A stretch of DNA of 64,000 nt, taken from positions 66,129,478 through 66,193,477 of the forward strand of contig CM066738.1 in NCBI GenBank assembly GCA_033961575.1, written 5' to 3'. Origin of the DNA: Aselliscus stoliczkanus. Its lineage: Eukaryota > Chordata > Mammalia > Chiroptera > Hipposideridae. Made by a program: the position numbers and the translations under genes. Within the stretch, counting starts at the first letter, position 1. Each line of letters opens with the position of its first letter. The notes beneath the pieces are model-generated. The model was not told the origin of the DNA and ran no database searches. It worked only from the letters and a program-made list of their open reading frames with translations. Below are positions 1 through 11,249 of the stretch, piece after piece.

Positions 1-540
1 CCAGAGGAACAATAGTCCAAAAACCTCTAGCTTTTGTACCAAAGGTGCTCAGTTCTGTCCGTCCCTGCAGGTTCCTGGGCCTGGCTCTCACGGCTACTCC
101 CTCCACCAGGAACCAGGTAAGAGTTCACTGGCGAGCAAGCCTGTACACCAGCCCCACTGATTCTCTAGCCACTCTCATCCTCACAGAGCTGAGCAAATAG
201 TTCTCACTAATTTACTGCCAGCTCTCTTGGAACTCCTCTTCCCAGCAAAGGAACTCTGGGCTGGTGAGCTTGGTGTGCGGCTGGAGGGTCTCTCTCCCAA
301 CCGGAGAAGCTTCCCCATAGCTCGGGCTTCCCTCACGGGGTTCACTCTCTCTCATCTCCGCCCCTCCTGCCAGACTTGATGTGGCTTCCTCTTTAAGTTC
401 TTTGTTTAGTGGTTCTGTTTATCTAGTGTTCCGGGGACCTCCGTGGTTGAATGTAGTATAAATTGTTTGTTATTTTGGTGTGATCCTGGGAGGTATTTAG
501 CACAGCGTCTGTCTATTCAGCCATTTTACCGGAAGTCCCC
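1..540 (-). mobile_element. L1 5' UTR, type A (element continues left of window)
   Basis: This stretch closely matches 16980-17525 and 48460-48993 in the same orientation. In the 10391-17530 copy that segment lies just upstream of L1 ORF1, so it is an L1 5' UTR rather than a solo LTR. On the minus strand the element starts near 540 with GGGGACTTCCGG followed by an ATGGC-type start and runs left out of the window. Its ORFs are not visible. It abuts ORF2-derived sequence at 541, which suggests it inserted into the older L1 fragment there. The other half of that fragment and the target-site duplication lie outside the window. Confidence 0.8.
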
Positions 541-866
541 AACTTTGTTCTTATTTCTCAGGATTGCCATGGCTATTTGTGGTCTTTTATGGTTCCGTAT
601 ACATTTTAGGATTATATTTTCTATTTCTTTATAGTTTAATAGGAATTGCATTGAATCTATATATTGCTTTAGGCAGTCTGGACTTTTTAACTATATTAAT
701 TCTTCCTATCCACAAGCATGGTAGGTGTTTCCATTTGTTTGTATCTTCTTTAATTTCCCTCTTCAGTATCTTATAATCCTCTGAGTACAGGTATTTTATT
801 TCTTTGGTTAAGTTTATCCCTAAGTATTTTACAGTTCTTGAAGCAACTGTAAATGGGTCTGTTTTC

Positions 867-984
867 CTTTTTTTTTCTTTTTTCTTTTTAGAAAGCAGTG
901 TTACTGGCCCTCATATTTGGGATCCAAAACGGGGCTGCTGGTGTCCCAAACCAGCTCTTAACCACCGAACCACTTGGCCGGCCC
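867..984 (-). mobile_element. Short tRNA-derived bat SINE
   Basis: A poly(T) run followed by the reverse complement of a tRNA-like head ending in GGCCGGCCC. It is flanked by a near-perfect direct repeat, AAATGGGTCTGTTTTC (851-866) and AATAGGTCTGTTTTC (985-999), the target-site duplication. It sits in the L1 ORF2 fragment and is therefore younger than it. It is the short form: one tRNA head plus a poly(A) tail. Confidence 0.88.
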
Positions 985-1357
985 AATAGGTCTGTTTTCT
1001 TAATTTCTCCTTCTGATAGTTTATTATTGGTGTATACAAGTGCAACTGATTTCTGAATATTAATTTTGTATCCGGCTACTTTGTTGAATTCATTTATCAG
1101 TTCCCATAGTTCTTTGGTGGGGTCTTTGGGGTTCTCTATGTATAGCATCATGTCATTTGCATATAATGACAATTTTACTTCCTCCTTACCAATTTGGATG
1201 CCTTTTATTTCTTTTTTCTTATCTGCTTGCTGTGGCAGGAACTTCCAGAACTATGTTGTATAAGAGTGGAGAAAGTGGACAGCCTGGTCTTGTTCCTGAT
1301 CTTAAGGGGAATGGTTTAGCTTTTCCCCATTGAGTGTGGGTTTATCATATATGGCCT

Positions 1358-2047
1358 TTATTTGTTGAGATATGATCCCACTATTCCCACTTTGCTAAGA
1401 GCTTTTATAATAAATGGCTGCTGGATTTTGTCAAATGCTTTTTCTGGATCTATTGATATGACCATATGATTTTTATATTTCATTTTATTGATGTGCTGTA
1501 TCACATTAATTGATTTGTGGATATTGAACAAAACTTGCATACTAGGGATGGACCCCACTTGATCATGATGTGTGATCTTAATATACTGCTGAATTCTGTT
1601 TGCTAATATTTTGTTGAGGACTTTTGCATCTATGTTCATCAGGGATACCGACCTGTAGTTTTCATTTTTTGTGCTGTCTTTATCTGGTTTTGGAATCAGG
1701 GTGGTAGTGGCCTCATAGAAAGAGTTTGGGAGCCATCCCTCTTTCTGGATTTTTTGGGAATAGTTTGAGTAAATTAGGTGATAATTCTTTTTTGAATGTT
1801 TTGTAAAATTCACTTGTGAAGCCATCTGGACCAGGGCTTTGTTTGTTGGGATCTTGTTGATTACTGATTCAATTTCCTTGGTAGCAATCAGTCTATTCAG
1901 ATTTTCCGTTTGTTCTTGAGTTAGCTTTGGAAGGTTGTATGCTTCTAGAAAATTATCCATTTCTTCCAAATTGTCACACTTGTTGGCATATAGTTTCTCA
2001 TAGTATTTTCTTAAAATTTTTTGTATTTCTGTGGTGTCTGTTGTCAC
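1358..2047 (-). pseudogene. L1 ORF2 reverse-transcriptase segment (broken)
   Basis: A 229-residue open stretch matching the N-terminal part of the L1 reverse transcriptase domain ([19 protein letters not shown] at its start, SIDPEKAFDKIQQPF near its end). Flanking parts of ORF2 continue in other frames, which shows frameshifts on both sides. The YADD catalytic segment lies further left, near 1150-1180, and is mutated to YANDMM. No functional protein can come from this copy. Confidence 0.8.
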
Positions 2048-3145
2048 TTCACCTCTTTCATTCCTGATTTTACTAATTTGAGTCCTCTCTCTTTTTTTTT
2101 GATGAATCTGGCTACAGGTTTGTCAATTTTGTTTGTCTTCTCAAAAAACCAGTTCTTGGTTTCATTGATCTTTTGTATTGCTTTTCTGGTCTCAATTTTG
2201 TTTATTTCTGCTCTGGTCTTTATTATCTCCTTCCTTGTACTCCCTTTGGGATTCTTTTGCTGCTCTTTTTCCAGTTCCCTGAGGTGTAAGGATAACGTGT
2301 TGATTTAAGATTTTTCTTCCTTCTTTAGGTAGGCCTGCACTGCTATGAACTTGCCTCTTAAAACTGCTTTCGCTGCATCCCAAAGATTTGGGGTCTTGGT
2401 GTTTTCATTCTCGTTTGTCTCGAGGTATCTTTTGATTTCTTCCTTGATCTTGTTGTTGACCCTCTCCCTATTTAGTATCATGTTATTCAGCCTCCATGTA
2501 TTTCTGTGTTTTCCAGTTTTTTTCACGTAGTTTACTTCTAATTTCATAGCACTGTGTTCAGAGAATATACTTGATATGATTTCAATTTTCTTGAATTTAT
2601 TGAGACTTTGTTTTGTGGCCTAACATATGGTCTATCTTGGAAAATGTTCTATGTGCACTTGAGAAGAATGTATATTCTATAGCCTTGGGGTGAAATGCTC
2701 TGAATATATCAGTTAAATCCAGCTGGTCTAATGTGTCATTTAAGATCGCTGTTTCCACATTGATTTTCTGTCTGGAGGATCTGTCCATTGGTGATAGTGG
2801 GGTGTTGAAGTCCCCTACTATGATAGGGATACTGTTGATCTCCATCTTTATGTCTGACAATATCTGTTTTATATATTTAGGAACTCCTATGTTAGGTGCA
2901 TAGATGTTTACTAGGGTTATGTCCTCTTGTTGGATCGATCGCTTTATTATTATGAAGTGCGCTTCTTTGTCCTTTATTATACTCTTCAATTTAAAGTCTA
3001 TTTTATCTGATATAAGTATTGCTACTCCAGCTTTTTTCTCAGTTCCATTTGTGTGAAATATTTTACTCCATCCCTTTACTCTCAGCCAGTATATGTCTTT
3101 TGATCTAAGATGAGTATTGTAAACAGCATATGCATAGGTCTTGTT

Positions 3146-3649
3146 TATTTTTTTAAATTGGGCAATTGGGGGAGGGGGACAGTATTGGGGAATTGGGGAG
3201 GGGGACCGGTCAAATTGTTGTTCTTCAATCTTAGTTGTGGAGGGCACCAGTTGCCATCTGGCTGCCCTTCAGCAGCTTGTGGCCTCTAAGCTCAAGTTGC
3301 TGTGTTACAATCTTAGTTGCAGTTGGGCCTAGCCACCATCCCATGTAGGAGTCGAAACTGGCAGTCTTGTTGTTAAGAGCACATGATCTATCCACTGAGT
3401 CATCCGGGTGGCAGCTCAGCTCAAGATGCCCAATTCAGTCTTAGTTGTGGGCGGGCATAGCCCACCATCAAATAGGCAGTCTTGTTTTAGGAGCATGTGA
3501 TCTCACCAGCTGAGCTATCCTGTCACCTATTGGCAGCTCAGCTTGGGTGCAGTGTCATTGGCTAATGTAGGAATTGAACCAGAGGCCCTGTTGGTCAGAG
3601 CTTGCGCTCTTAAGGTAACTCTTAACCAACTGAGCCTCTCAGCCAGCCC
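3146..3649 (-). mobile_element. Long bat SINE with three tRNA-like heads, old
   Basis: On the minus strand the right end is a tRNA-like head (complement of AACTGAGCCTCTCAGCCAGCCC). It is followed leftward by two more head-like units (around 3440-3540 and 3325-3415), each with a GAGC/AAGAGC box and a TTGAACC- or TCGAAAC-like B box. The body CTAAGATTG...ACAAC and a CCCCAATTCCCCAAT tail reach about 3146. It is diverged, and no clean target-site duplication is visible. Its make-up matches VES-type dimeric or trimeric bat SINEs; the subfamily is not assigned. Confidence 0.75.
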
Positions 3650-4840
3650 AGTTTTGGAGGGTTTTTTTTTGTGTGTAGTTACCATTAAGCTTATTTAAAA
3701 GAAAGTTTCACATATACAGTAGTCCTTTTTCTTCTGCATTCATGTTATCTCAATTCCCCTTTGCAAATTCTTACCTTTCCCCTTTCCCCTACCTTTTTTG
3801 TTGTTACAAACTATCCCAATTTATTCTGTGATTTCATATCCAAGTTGCAGTAGCTATTGTCTTTTACTCCTTTTCTATTTTTTACCTCCTTTAACCTGTA
3901 TGTTATATTTAATTTATAGTGCCCTACTCTGAATAAGGGTTGCAATTTTCTGCTTCTGTCTGTTAGTAATCTTACTCATAGTTTGTATCCTTTTGCCTTT
4001 TTCTTTCAGGTAGAATAACCCTCTTCAGTATTTCCTGTAATACAGGCATTGAGGTGGAAAATTCCTTCAGCTTCTCTATGTCTGCAAAGGTCTTTACTAC
4101 TCTTCCATATATAAGGAATAACTTTGCTGGATATATTATTCTTGGATGGTAATTTCTCTCTTTGAGTAGTTTGAATATTTGATGCTACTCTGTACTGCTG
4201 AAAAATTTGATAATAATCTAATGGGATTTCCATTATGGGTAACTGGCTGCCTCAAGAATTCTTTCTTTATCATTAATTTTTGGCAGTTTTAATATAATGT
4301 GCCCTAGAGATGGCCTTTTTGGATTGAGATAATTGGGTGTTCTGTTTGCTTTTTGGATTTAAGGATCTAGTTCTTTCCATAGGTTTGGGAAGTTCTCATC
4401 GCCTATTTGTTTGAATAGGCTCTCTGTTCCCTTCTCTCTCTTCTTCTCCTACTGGTATAACTTTTGTCCTTACATTGTCCTTTCTGATGGAGTCAGATAG
4501 TTCTTGTAGAGTTGTTTTATTTCTTTTAACTTTCAAGTCTCTCCTTCCATCTATGTCATTTCCAGATTTCTATCTTTGATATCACTAACTTTTTCCTCCA
4601 TCTGGTCAGCTCTATTTCCCAATCTTGCTATTTCGTTCTTTGTCTCTTTTATTGAGTTATTCATTTCCAGAATGTCTATTTTGTTCCTTTTCCTAAAAAT
4701 TCCAGTCTATCTGGTAAAGTATTCAGTATTCATTTTGTTCATTGATTTATTCCTGAGTTCCTTAAACTGCCTATCTGAGTTTTCTTGCATCTTGTTGAGT
4801 TTTTTCAGAACTGCAACCTTGAATTCCCTGCCATTTAAGT
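3650..4840 (-). mobile_element. Ancient L1/HAL1 fragment with ORF1 remnant
   Basis: On the minus strand, 3990-4830 follows the path of L1 ORF1. The C-terminal features are reproduced in degraded form: the CAGGAAATACTGAAGAGG end, an element corresponding to the basic C-terminal domain near 4080-4200, a GCCCTAGAGATGG..GGATTGAG segment near 4300-4340, and coiled-coil-like sequence near 4560-4800. Left of the ORF1 end (3660-3990) I see no endonuclease-like sequence, which favours a HAL1-type (ORF1-only) element over an L1. The frame is fully broken. A 23-bp-period tandem duplication (TTTAAGTCACATATTCCCA, near 4834 and 4857) marks the right edge. Confidence 0.6.
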
Positions 4841-4871
4841 CACATATTCCCATGCCTTTAAGTCACATATT

Positions 4872-5240
4872 CCCAATGCACCAGCTCACAGAGCACTGTC
4901 TGTAAGGAAGATTTTAGCCAGTAAACAAATAACTGTATTGGAACACCCTCCCTACTCACCTGATCTGGTCTCCAATGAATTTTTTCTTTACCCAAAGATA
5001 AAGGAAATATTGAAAGGAAGATATTTTGATGACATTCAGGACATCAAGGGTAATACAATGACAGCTCTGATGACTATTCCTTAAAAAGAGTTCCAAAATT
5101 GCTTTGAAGGGTGGACTAGGCCCTGGTATCAGGTGCATATCTTCCCAAGAGGAGTACTTCAAAGGTGCCCATAGTGATATTCAATGAGGTATGTAGCACA
5201 AATTCTAGGATGAGTTTGTGAACTTAAGTGTCTGACCTTG
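4872..5240 (+). pseudogene. Mariner-family transposase remnant (C-terminal third)
   Basis: Plus-strand translation gives NAPAHRALSVRKIL, then HPPYSPDL, then FFLYPKIKEILKGRYFDD. This is the signature of mariner (Tc1/mariner) transposases around the second and third catalytic positions. The Asp expected before NAPAH is lost, the third Asp (normally in APCDFF) reads SNEFF, and an in-frame stop precedes KEFQNCFEGW. The N-terminal DNA-binding domain and the 5' inverted repeat are absent. The right end is near a TGAACTTAAGTGTCTGACCT stretch, which may be the degraded 3' end. It is a fossil with no coding potential. Confidence 0.85.
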
Positions 5241-6634
5241 TAGTAATAGCTATTTATTACTCAAATTACTTTATGAGTTATATTTGTTAATGTGTATAAA
5301 CTTGGCAGAGCATATTGGTTATTTTTATATGTTTGAAGTATTTAATACATCCTAAATTAGTATGACTACTGGTGTTCTAATTAGTGAATTGCATTATTAA
5401 ACATGTAGTAGGTGACTCTTTAGGTTACGGCTAAAATAATCTCTTGTGTATAGCTGGTTAAGGGGAAGAGAAATCCAACCCTTTTTATGCCAAAAAGGAA
5501 AAAAAAAGCCAAAGAGGTTAATAATTATATGCTCTTTCACTGCCCCAGTTGCAAACACCAACCCAGTTGATATGTAACTCATCTGGCATAATTTAACTCT
5601 CAGCCTCTGTCTTTATCTCTGCTCTGTTGGAACTCGCAACACAGAGTAGCTTCTGAAAAACTGGTTTTAATACCTTGCTAAGATAATATTGCCAAGAGTT
5701 TAGGTTCACAAATAAATAACATTTGCATCATTTTTTTAAAACAACAAACAGGATTTCAATCTAGCTTTCATTAAAGTATCTCCCTACTTTCTTTAAAGAA
5801 ACAAGAAAATTGTAACATACAGAACTCAGATTTTGCCCCCCAAATCCAAAAAGGAGGGACAACATTTGAGCCCTTCCTAGTACTCAAGATCCAGAAACAG
5901 TCAAAGAAATATGTTAGCTTTTTGATACAGGTAATTTAAGAAAATATTCTTATATGCTAAATGTATAATGGATGTGCAGAAGCATTGCCATTTCAAAATA
6001 AAAATGATTTAAGTTCATTTGCACTTAGAATACATATATGTGTCATAGGCTACTGTTCAGAGGTAAGGGATGTGACAAAATCAAAGGATGAGATGATGTA
6101 CCTTTTGGAGGATGGGTCCATCCTATTATAGAACATGTGCAGGGCACAACCCTACATTTGGGAAATTGGACTTTGATTAGGCTTGGAGAGGTAAATCTAG
6201 GCAAGAACCATAGGCATTATGAATGACCACCACACAGGGAAAAGTATTAAGGATAGAAAAAAAGGACACCCTTATTTTGTTTTATTTTTCCTGATGGCAG
6301 TGGTGGTGGTGGTCATAGTGGTGGTGTATGTGTGACAAGATAAAATATGTTTTGGACCCTAACATCATGCTGATCCTCTTAAAGATTGAAGGAAGAGGTG
6401 TAGTGGAGCAAGTTTCAACAACTCAGGTGAACGTGGTATAGCAGCTAAATTACACGATGCAGGGAGAATTATGAAGGCTGTAAAGACTGTGATGTAATGA
6501 ACATGCATAACTCCTAAAGCCATTCAGAGTACGTTTCTTTTTTGGAAACATCATGCAGCCCAAACAGCTCTATGTGCTGAAACCCATCTCCTGGATTGGT
6601 GGCCAGTTTGCAAACTCTAGGCAAAAGTTTAAAG
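5241..6634. other. Unique-looking non-coding DNA
   Basis: AT-rich sequence with no credible coding region and no repeat family I can name. A short GTGGTGGTGGTGGTCATAGTG trinucleotide run lies at about 6297-6325. Open frames here are short and lack codon structure. Confidence 0.5.
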
Positions 6635-6857
6635 AGAAGGCTCTCTGGAGTCAAACTGCCTAGATTCAGTTCCTGTTAACCAGTATTAGTGACAAGTTTG
6701 GGAAGTTGTTAACATCTGAAAGCCACATTTTCTTTATCTTCAAAATGTGAATAATAATAGTACTTAACCCATGAGATTATTGTGAGGATATTGTGGTAAT
6801 GTATATATACAGTGTGCGTAACAGAATGATTAGCACCTAGTAAGCAATAAATATCAA
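6635..6857 (+). repeat. MIR SINE
   Basis: The order of landmarks is that of the mammalian-wide interspersed repeat: CTCTGGAGTCAAACTGCC, a degraded B box, the conserved core with TTTCTTTATCTTCAAAATG, ATAATAATAGTACTTA, GAGATTATTGTGAGGATAT, and the 3' end TAGCACCTAGTAAGCAATAAATA. Ancient and immobile. Confidence 0.88.
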
Positions 6858-6871
6858 CTGTCTATAGGAAT

Positions 6872-6892
6872 ACACACACACACATACACATA
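6872..6892. repeat. (CA)n microsatellite
   Basis: A short CA-rich run with CATA interruptions immediately after the MIR. Confidence 0.7.
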
Positions 6893-7439
6893 CATATGGA
6901 ACCTATGTATATAAATGATCTTTTTCTTCTCCAAATAACCACTCAGTAAAGCTATACACTTTAAAAATGATGTCTTGGGGCATATTCTTTTGAGTGTAAC
7001 TGATGGCAGCAAATCTTTTCTTTCAGAGAGTGGGGAGGGGTTTTTGGTTTTAGAAAATATCATAAATCCTTTGAAGTACATGAAGTTGAAGAACATGAAT
7101 AATCAAATTGGATAATACAATTTTTTTTGAGCAAAATTAAGCTAATAAAAGGGAAGAAAAAATTAGGCATAAGAGGATTTGCAGAGTAGAGATAGGAATC
7201 CAAAGAGAATAGCTCTGTTATTTTATTAGGTTTCCAGGTCGCTAATATTCTTTTCTAGCACATCATTTTGATGTTTAATTGTTACAGAACCCTGGGGCTC
7301 AGTAATTAAGCCCCTTCTTTATCTATTCTCACCTTTCCTAGCTGATCTGATCCAGTCTTGTGGCTTTAAATGCCTTGTGTTTGCTTTACTCCTAAATGTA
7401 TATCTTCTGCTGGACTCTGTCCTCTGGATTTTAAACTTG

Positions 7440-8335
7440 TATGTCCAACCATCCAGTTGACACCTCCACACAGATGTTGAATGAGCTCCTCAAACTTATA
7501 TCAAGAATGAAGCTCCTAATATTTATTCCCTGCTTTCCTGTCTCATCAAATGGCAACTCTGTTCCTCCAGTCATTCAAGGCAAAAACATCATTTTTCTAT
7601 TTCTCCATCTGGTTAATCCTTCATATCTGGTTCATCAGCAAATTCGATTCACTCTACAACCCCTGAGTCTAACCTCCCCCCCACCACCACCCTTTCTTGG
7701 CCCAAACCACCATCATCTTGCCTCTGAATTATTACAAAAATATTTTCTGCTCCTATTCTTGTTCTCTTCCTAAGCACGTTACCACAGTGATTCTGTTAAA
7801 ATGAAAACCTGGTCATGTTACTCCTCTATGGCTTCCCATCTGATTCAGTTGTTGTCCTTACCATAATCTACAAAGCTATCAATAAACTTGTCTCCTATTG
7901 AACCTCTTGGACTTCATTGTCTCCCTCATCATTCATTCACACCTGCCACATTGGCCTTCTTGCTGTTTCTTGCATACTCCAGGAGCTAATACCTCTGGAA
8001 CTTTGCTCTTGTTTGTCCCTCTGTGTGGAATGCTCATTCTCTGTATTTTTGCATGGTTAATTTTCTCACTTCCTTTAGGTCTTTACTTAAAAGTCACCTC
8101 CCCTGGTTACCTCATTTAGAAATTTTATTTTATCTCCCATAATTTCCTTCCATGCTTTATTTTTCCTTAGCAATTGTTTTACTGTCTCTTGCTATAGAAG
8201 GTAAACTTCATGAAGGCAGCAAATTCTATGTTTTATTTACTGATATATTCCTAGTGCCTTGAATATGCCTGGCCCATAATAAGCACTCAATAAATATTTG
8301 TTAAATGAATGAATAAATGAATTTATTGCCTTATC
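7440..8335 (+). repeat. LINE-2 3' end
   Basis: The order matches the L2 3' region: CCTGGTCATGTTACTCC, TGGCTTCCCATCTGA, CCACATTGGCCTTCTTGCTG, TGTGGAATGCTCATTCTC, AGGTCTTTACTTAAAAGTCA, GTAAACTTCATGAAGGCAG, and the terminal CTCAATAAATATTTGTTAAA with ATGAATGAATAAATGAAT. The open frames inside it (7441-7773, 7898-8119) are chance. The left boundary is uncertain. Confidence 0.85.
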
Positions 8336-8399
8336 TGTTATGTATTTCAAACTGATGCAGGAACCATGGAAGAGATAGGCAATGAGGTACAGTGGAGAA

Positions 8400-8600
8400 A
8401 GAGAGGAAGAACTGGACCAGGAATGCAGGCACTTGATTCTATTTCTACCTGTGCCACTAAGTAGCCATATAGTTTTGGGCCTGTTGCTTTCCTTCTATAA
8501 GCCTTGATATCCTCATTTGCAAAATGAGGTGTTTAGTTGAGATAGGTGCTTGCTAGAATTTCTTCTATCTCTGGGGTTATGTGACTGTGATCTAACAAGG
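8400..8600 (+). repeat. MIR-like SINE, degraded
   Basis: CCTGTGCCACTAAGTAGCCA, then TTTTGGGCCTGTTGCTT and ATCCTCATTTGCAAAATGAG follow the MIR core order. The 5' and 3' parts are weaker. It may be a MIR3/MIRb-type copy. Confidence 0.65.
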
Positions 8601-9805
8601 AAGGTGCTAATAAAAACAAAGACCTATGTTGTATTTCATACCAACCTAGAACTTTCTGTGATAGCCAGTAAAGGTGTACTTATATGTCTTTCTTTTCAAA
8701 GGTTAGCTCCAGTAGTCTCTGACTTTGAGGAAAGACCAAAGCCAGACAGTAGATAGAAGAGAGGTAATTCCCCAGTGTTGGCCCAGCACTCATCTATCAT
8801 ACTGGCTTAACCCATTCCCTCACCAAACTAGCAACTTATTATGTGTTACTTGCAGTAAGGCTGATGCCATAATATCAATTTGTGTTTTTCCTAAGCATTC
8901 CTAAATGTATTGATTGCCATTACAACATCACTATGCAGATGATGAGTCAGGTTTTATTACATCTTCAAATATAGACACTGGAAGCAGAGAACCAGAGGGT
9001 GATCAATTGACATTGTCACAGAGAAAGTTTGTAGTAAGTCGTGGCCAAGATCCCATAAAAAAAAATCCTCTTTTTTTTTTTTTAATAGTAGAGTGCTACC
9101 ATAGATGCTAAAGTAAGATCTGGTAACATTCTTGCCGAAACCTCTCAGTCTGAGGTGGTAGATTGTTTAGAAACACTTATATAGATGTTTCTGCAACTCA
9201 TGAAGTACCAGGAATGCCATACAATTTTGTTGGAGGCTTGAAGATTTTCAGTGCCATATGGAGATGAGATAATAGAGCCTCTTGACTCTAGGCTTTATAA
9301 GATAAATACTCTTTCCCTTCTGTTCACTTCAATCATGTGAAGATAATGGTCCTACCTAGGCATTTTACCAGCAGCAATAAAGTTCTGTCCTCTGAATTTC
9401 TGATAAAAAAAGGCAAATATGTGCAGCAAATGTACTTCATTACTAAACAACTCAATATGTTCCTCAGTTGAGAGCAGAAGTGAGCAATGGTAGATATAAC
9501 TATACAGATAATTATTAACCAACACTGAATTTTTCGAGACAAGAATCCAAAATCAACTTTGAGGATCGGAAGTTAATCACAGCATAGAAAGCAGAAATAA
9601 ATTACAAAGATTTAGCTTTTCAGCCTCGGTATTTAGAATAAAACTGAATTCAAGCTCAGTTTTGGCTTGGGTAAGATGGGTAGTTTGGCTTCTGGTAAGA
9701 TGGGGCTTAGAGACTGGGGCATAATGTATAGGATACCAAAATTGAGTATGTAGAATAATTACAGCGTTGAACCACATCTCTTTTCCTGGGAAAGCTAGAG
9801 AGTAG
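8601..9805. other. Unique-looking non-coding DNA
   Basis: No gene and no repeat family I can name. It contains a T-rich run near 9067-9084. The small open frames have no recognisable similarity or domain pattern. Confidence 0.45.
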
Positions 9806-10385
9806 TTTTTTTGTGTTTTTTTTTTTTTTTTTAAGATTGTATTGTAGAATTGGGGGAGGGGGACAGACAAGTTGCTGTCCTTTTGTTCTTCAGTCTAGAT
9901 GTGGAGGACAATGTTTCACTGGCCCATGTTGGTATTATCATTGCGCTCTTCCTGGCTGAGGCAGTCACTTGCCGGCCATTGGACGGCCGCTCACGGGGGC
10001 TCCTGGCAGCTTACGAAAGCTCATGCCTGCTGCGGGCCAGCCCCACTGCAGCCTACATGGCGCCAGCTACTCACAGCAGCCCTGCACCCAGTTGAGCTGT
10101 TGTTCACTATCTTAGCTGTAGAGCACAAACCGTCACTGGCTCTCATGTGGGATCCGAACCTGGGCCCTGCTGCTCAGAGCTGGTGTTCCAAGCCAACTCT
10201 TAACCAATGTGTCACTCTGCTGACACTTGGGTGTTTTTTATTTTATTTTTAGCTGAGCCATCCTGCTACCTGTTGGCAGCTCAGTGGCTGCTCAGCTCGT
10301 GCTGGGCATCGAACTGCTGTTGTTCAGAGCTCAGCTTGCACTCTTGAGTGAGCTTTTAACCAACTGAGCCACTCGGTCTGCCCTG
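9806..10385 (-). mobile_element. Older bat SINE interrupted by a second SINE
   Basis: The outer element is visible as 10240-10385: two head-like units ending in the complement of an AACTGAGCCACTCGGTCTGCCC head. It continues as a T-run at 9806-9812, left of the inner SINE. GAGTAGTTTTT (9800-9810) and GAGTGGTTTTT (10385-10395) look like its target-site duplication with one mismatch. The inner SINE (9822-10230) splits its A-tail region. This is the oldest layer of the stack that runs to 17540. Confidence 0.6.
9822..10230 (-). mobile_element. Long bat SINE nested in an older SINE
   Basis: The minus-strand element has its tail at the left, a body with the complements of TGTCCTTTTGTTCTTCAGTC and CCATGTTGGTATTATCATTG, and a tRNA-like head near 10150-10228. 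A GTGTTTTTT repeat at 9813-9821 and 10231-10239 is the likely target-site duplication. The open frames at 9850-10252 are translations of the SINE and not genes. Confidence 0.75.
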
Positions 10386-10410
10386 AGTGGTTTTTTTTTT
10401 TTCAATTCTT

Positions 10411-10516
10411 TTTTTTTTTTTGGAGGGCAGTGTCACTGGCCCTCATATGGGGAAACTGAACCAGGGCCGCTGGCTTCCTAAGCCAGTGCTTAACCAGCGT
10501 GCCACATGGCCGGCCC
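10411..10516 (-). mobile_element. Short tRNA-derived bat SINE
   Basis: Poly(T), then the complement of the short SINE, ending in GGCCGGCCC at 10516. It is flanked by TTCAATTCTTTT-like (about 10401-10412) and TTTTAATTCTTTT (about 10518-10530) repeats, a slightly diverged target-site duplication. It is inserted in the extreme 3' end of the L1. Confidence 0.82.
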
Positions 10517-10570
10517 TTTTTAATTCTTTTAATGTGAAATAAATATATTTTTTTTAAAAATTAGTTTCAG

Positions 10571-10673
10571 GGCCGGCCGAGTGGCACAGTGGTTAAGAGC
10601 TGGCTTGGGATGCCGGTGGCCCCAGTTCGGATCCCACATATGAGGGCCAGTGACACTGCCCTCAAAAAAAAAA
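10571..10673 (+). mobile_element. Short tRNA-derived bat SINE with perfect TSD
   Basis: A complete plus-strand short SINE: GGCCGGCC start, an A-box-like TGGCACAGTGG, a B-box-like AGTTCGGATCC, GAGGGCCAGTGACACTGCCC, then poly(A). A 15-bp target-site duplication, AAAAATTAGTTTCAG, is perfect at 10556-10570 and 10674-10688. The tail shares its A residues with the duplication. The target is the L1 3' UTR. The A and B boxes indicate an internal RNA polymerase III promoter. It is probably the youngest insertion in the stack. Confidence 0.93.
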
Positions 10674-11249
10674 AAAAATTAGTTTCAGGTGTACAACACA
10701 GTGCAATAGTATACATTTTACCCCTCAAAGTGACAACCCCGCTTCCCCCAATTCGCCACCCCAATCCTCCCCGCATATCATACATATCTATTACAATTCC
10801 TTTGACTCCCTTCCACAGTATACTCCACATCCCATGACTATTTATATATTCAATTATAGTTGGCATACAATATTATAAAACATCAGTTTCAGGGGTAGAG
10901 TGCAGTGAGTAAGCCTCTACTCCATCCATGAAGTGGTCTCCCTAACAAGACATGTGACTATCTGACACCACACAAGATATTTACAACATTATTATATTCA
11001 CTGAACTGTCTTTCATATCCCTGTGGCAATATTGTACTTACCTATTTATGCTGTCTAACCCCTTCCCCTTCTTCCTCACCCCTACCCCCTTTCCAACTAG
11101 CAATCATCAGTTTTTCCTCTATATCTATGAGACTGTTCCTGTTTACTTTGCTCGTTCATTCAGTTTTTCAGATTCCACATATAAGTGAGATCATATGGTA
11201 TTTGTCTTTCTCCAACTGACTTATTTCACTTAACATAAGAGTCTCTAGG

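Larger units (their letters stand above)
541..3145 (-). mobile_element. L1 fragment, ORF2 only, decayed
   Basis: On the minus strand this is the middle and 5' part of L1 ORF2, in order from the right: endonuclease (about 2600-3130), linker, reverse transcriptase (about 1360-2050, with the fragment IQKILRKYYEKLYANK and later IDPEKAFDKIQQPF) and the start of the C-terminal region up to 541. It aligns colinearly with 25311-27800 of the better preserved copy. Several frameshifts and stops break the frame. Neither ORF2 end, ORF1 nor 3' UTR is present. The right edge stops near the ORF2 start, where SINE sequence begins. The left edge is the insertion point of the type A L1. It is an old, inactive copy. 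Confidence 0.85.

Noticed and set aside
9850..10252. Overlapping frames with low-complexity Ala/Ser/Leu-rich products
   Set aside because: They are translations of a long SINE; the same products appear wherever that SINE occurs (46642-47085, 55482-55965).
10571..10673. tRNA gene
   Set aside because: A and B boxes are present, but no cloverleaf forms, and a poly(A) tail and TSD show a SINE.
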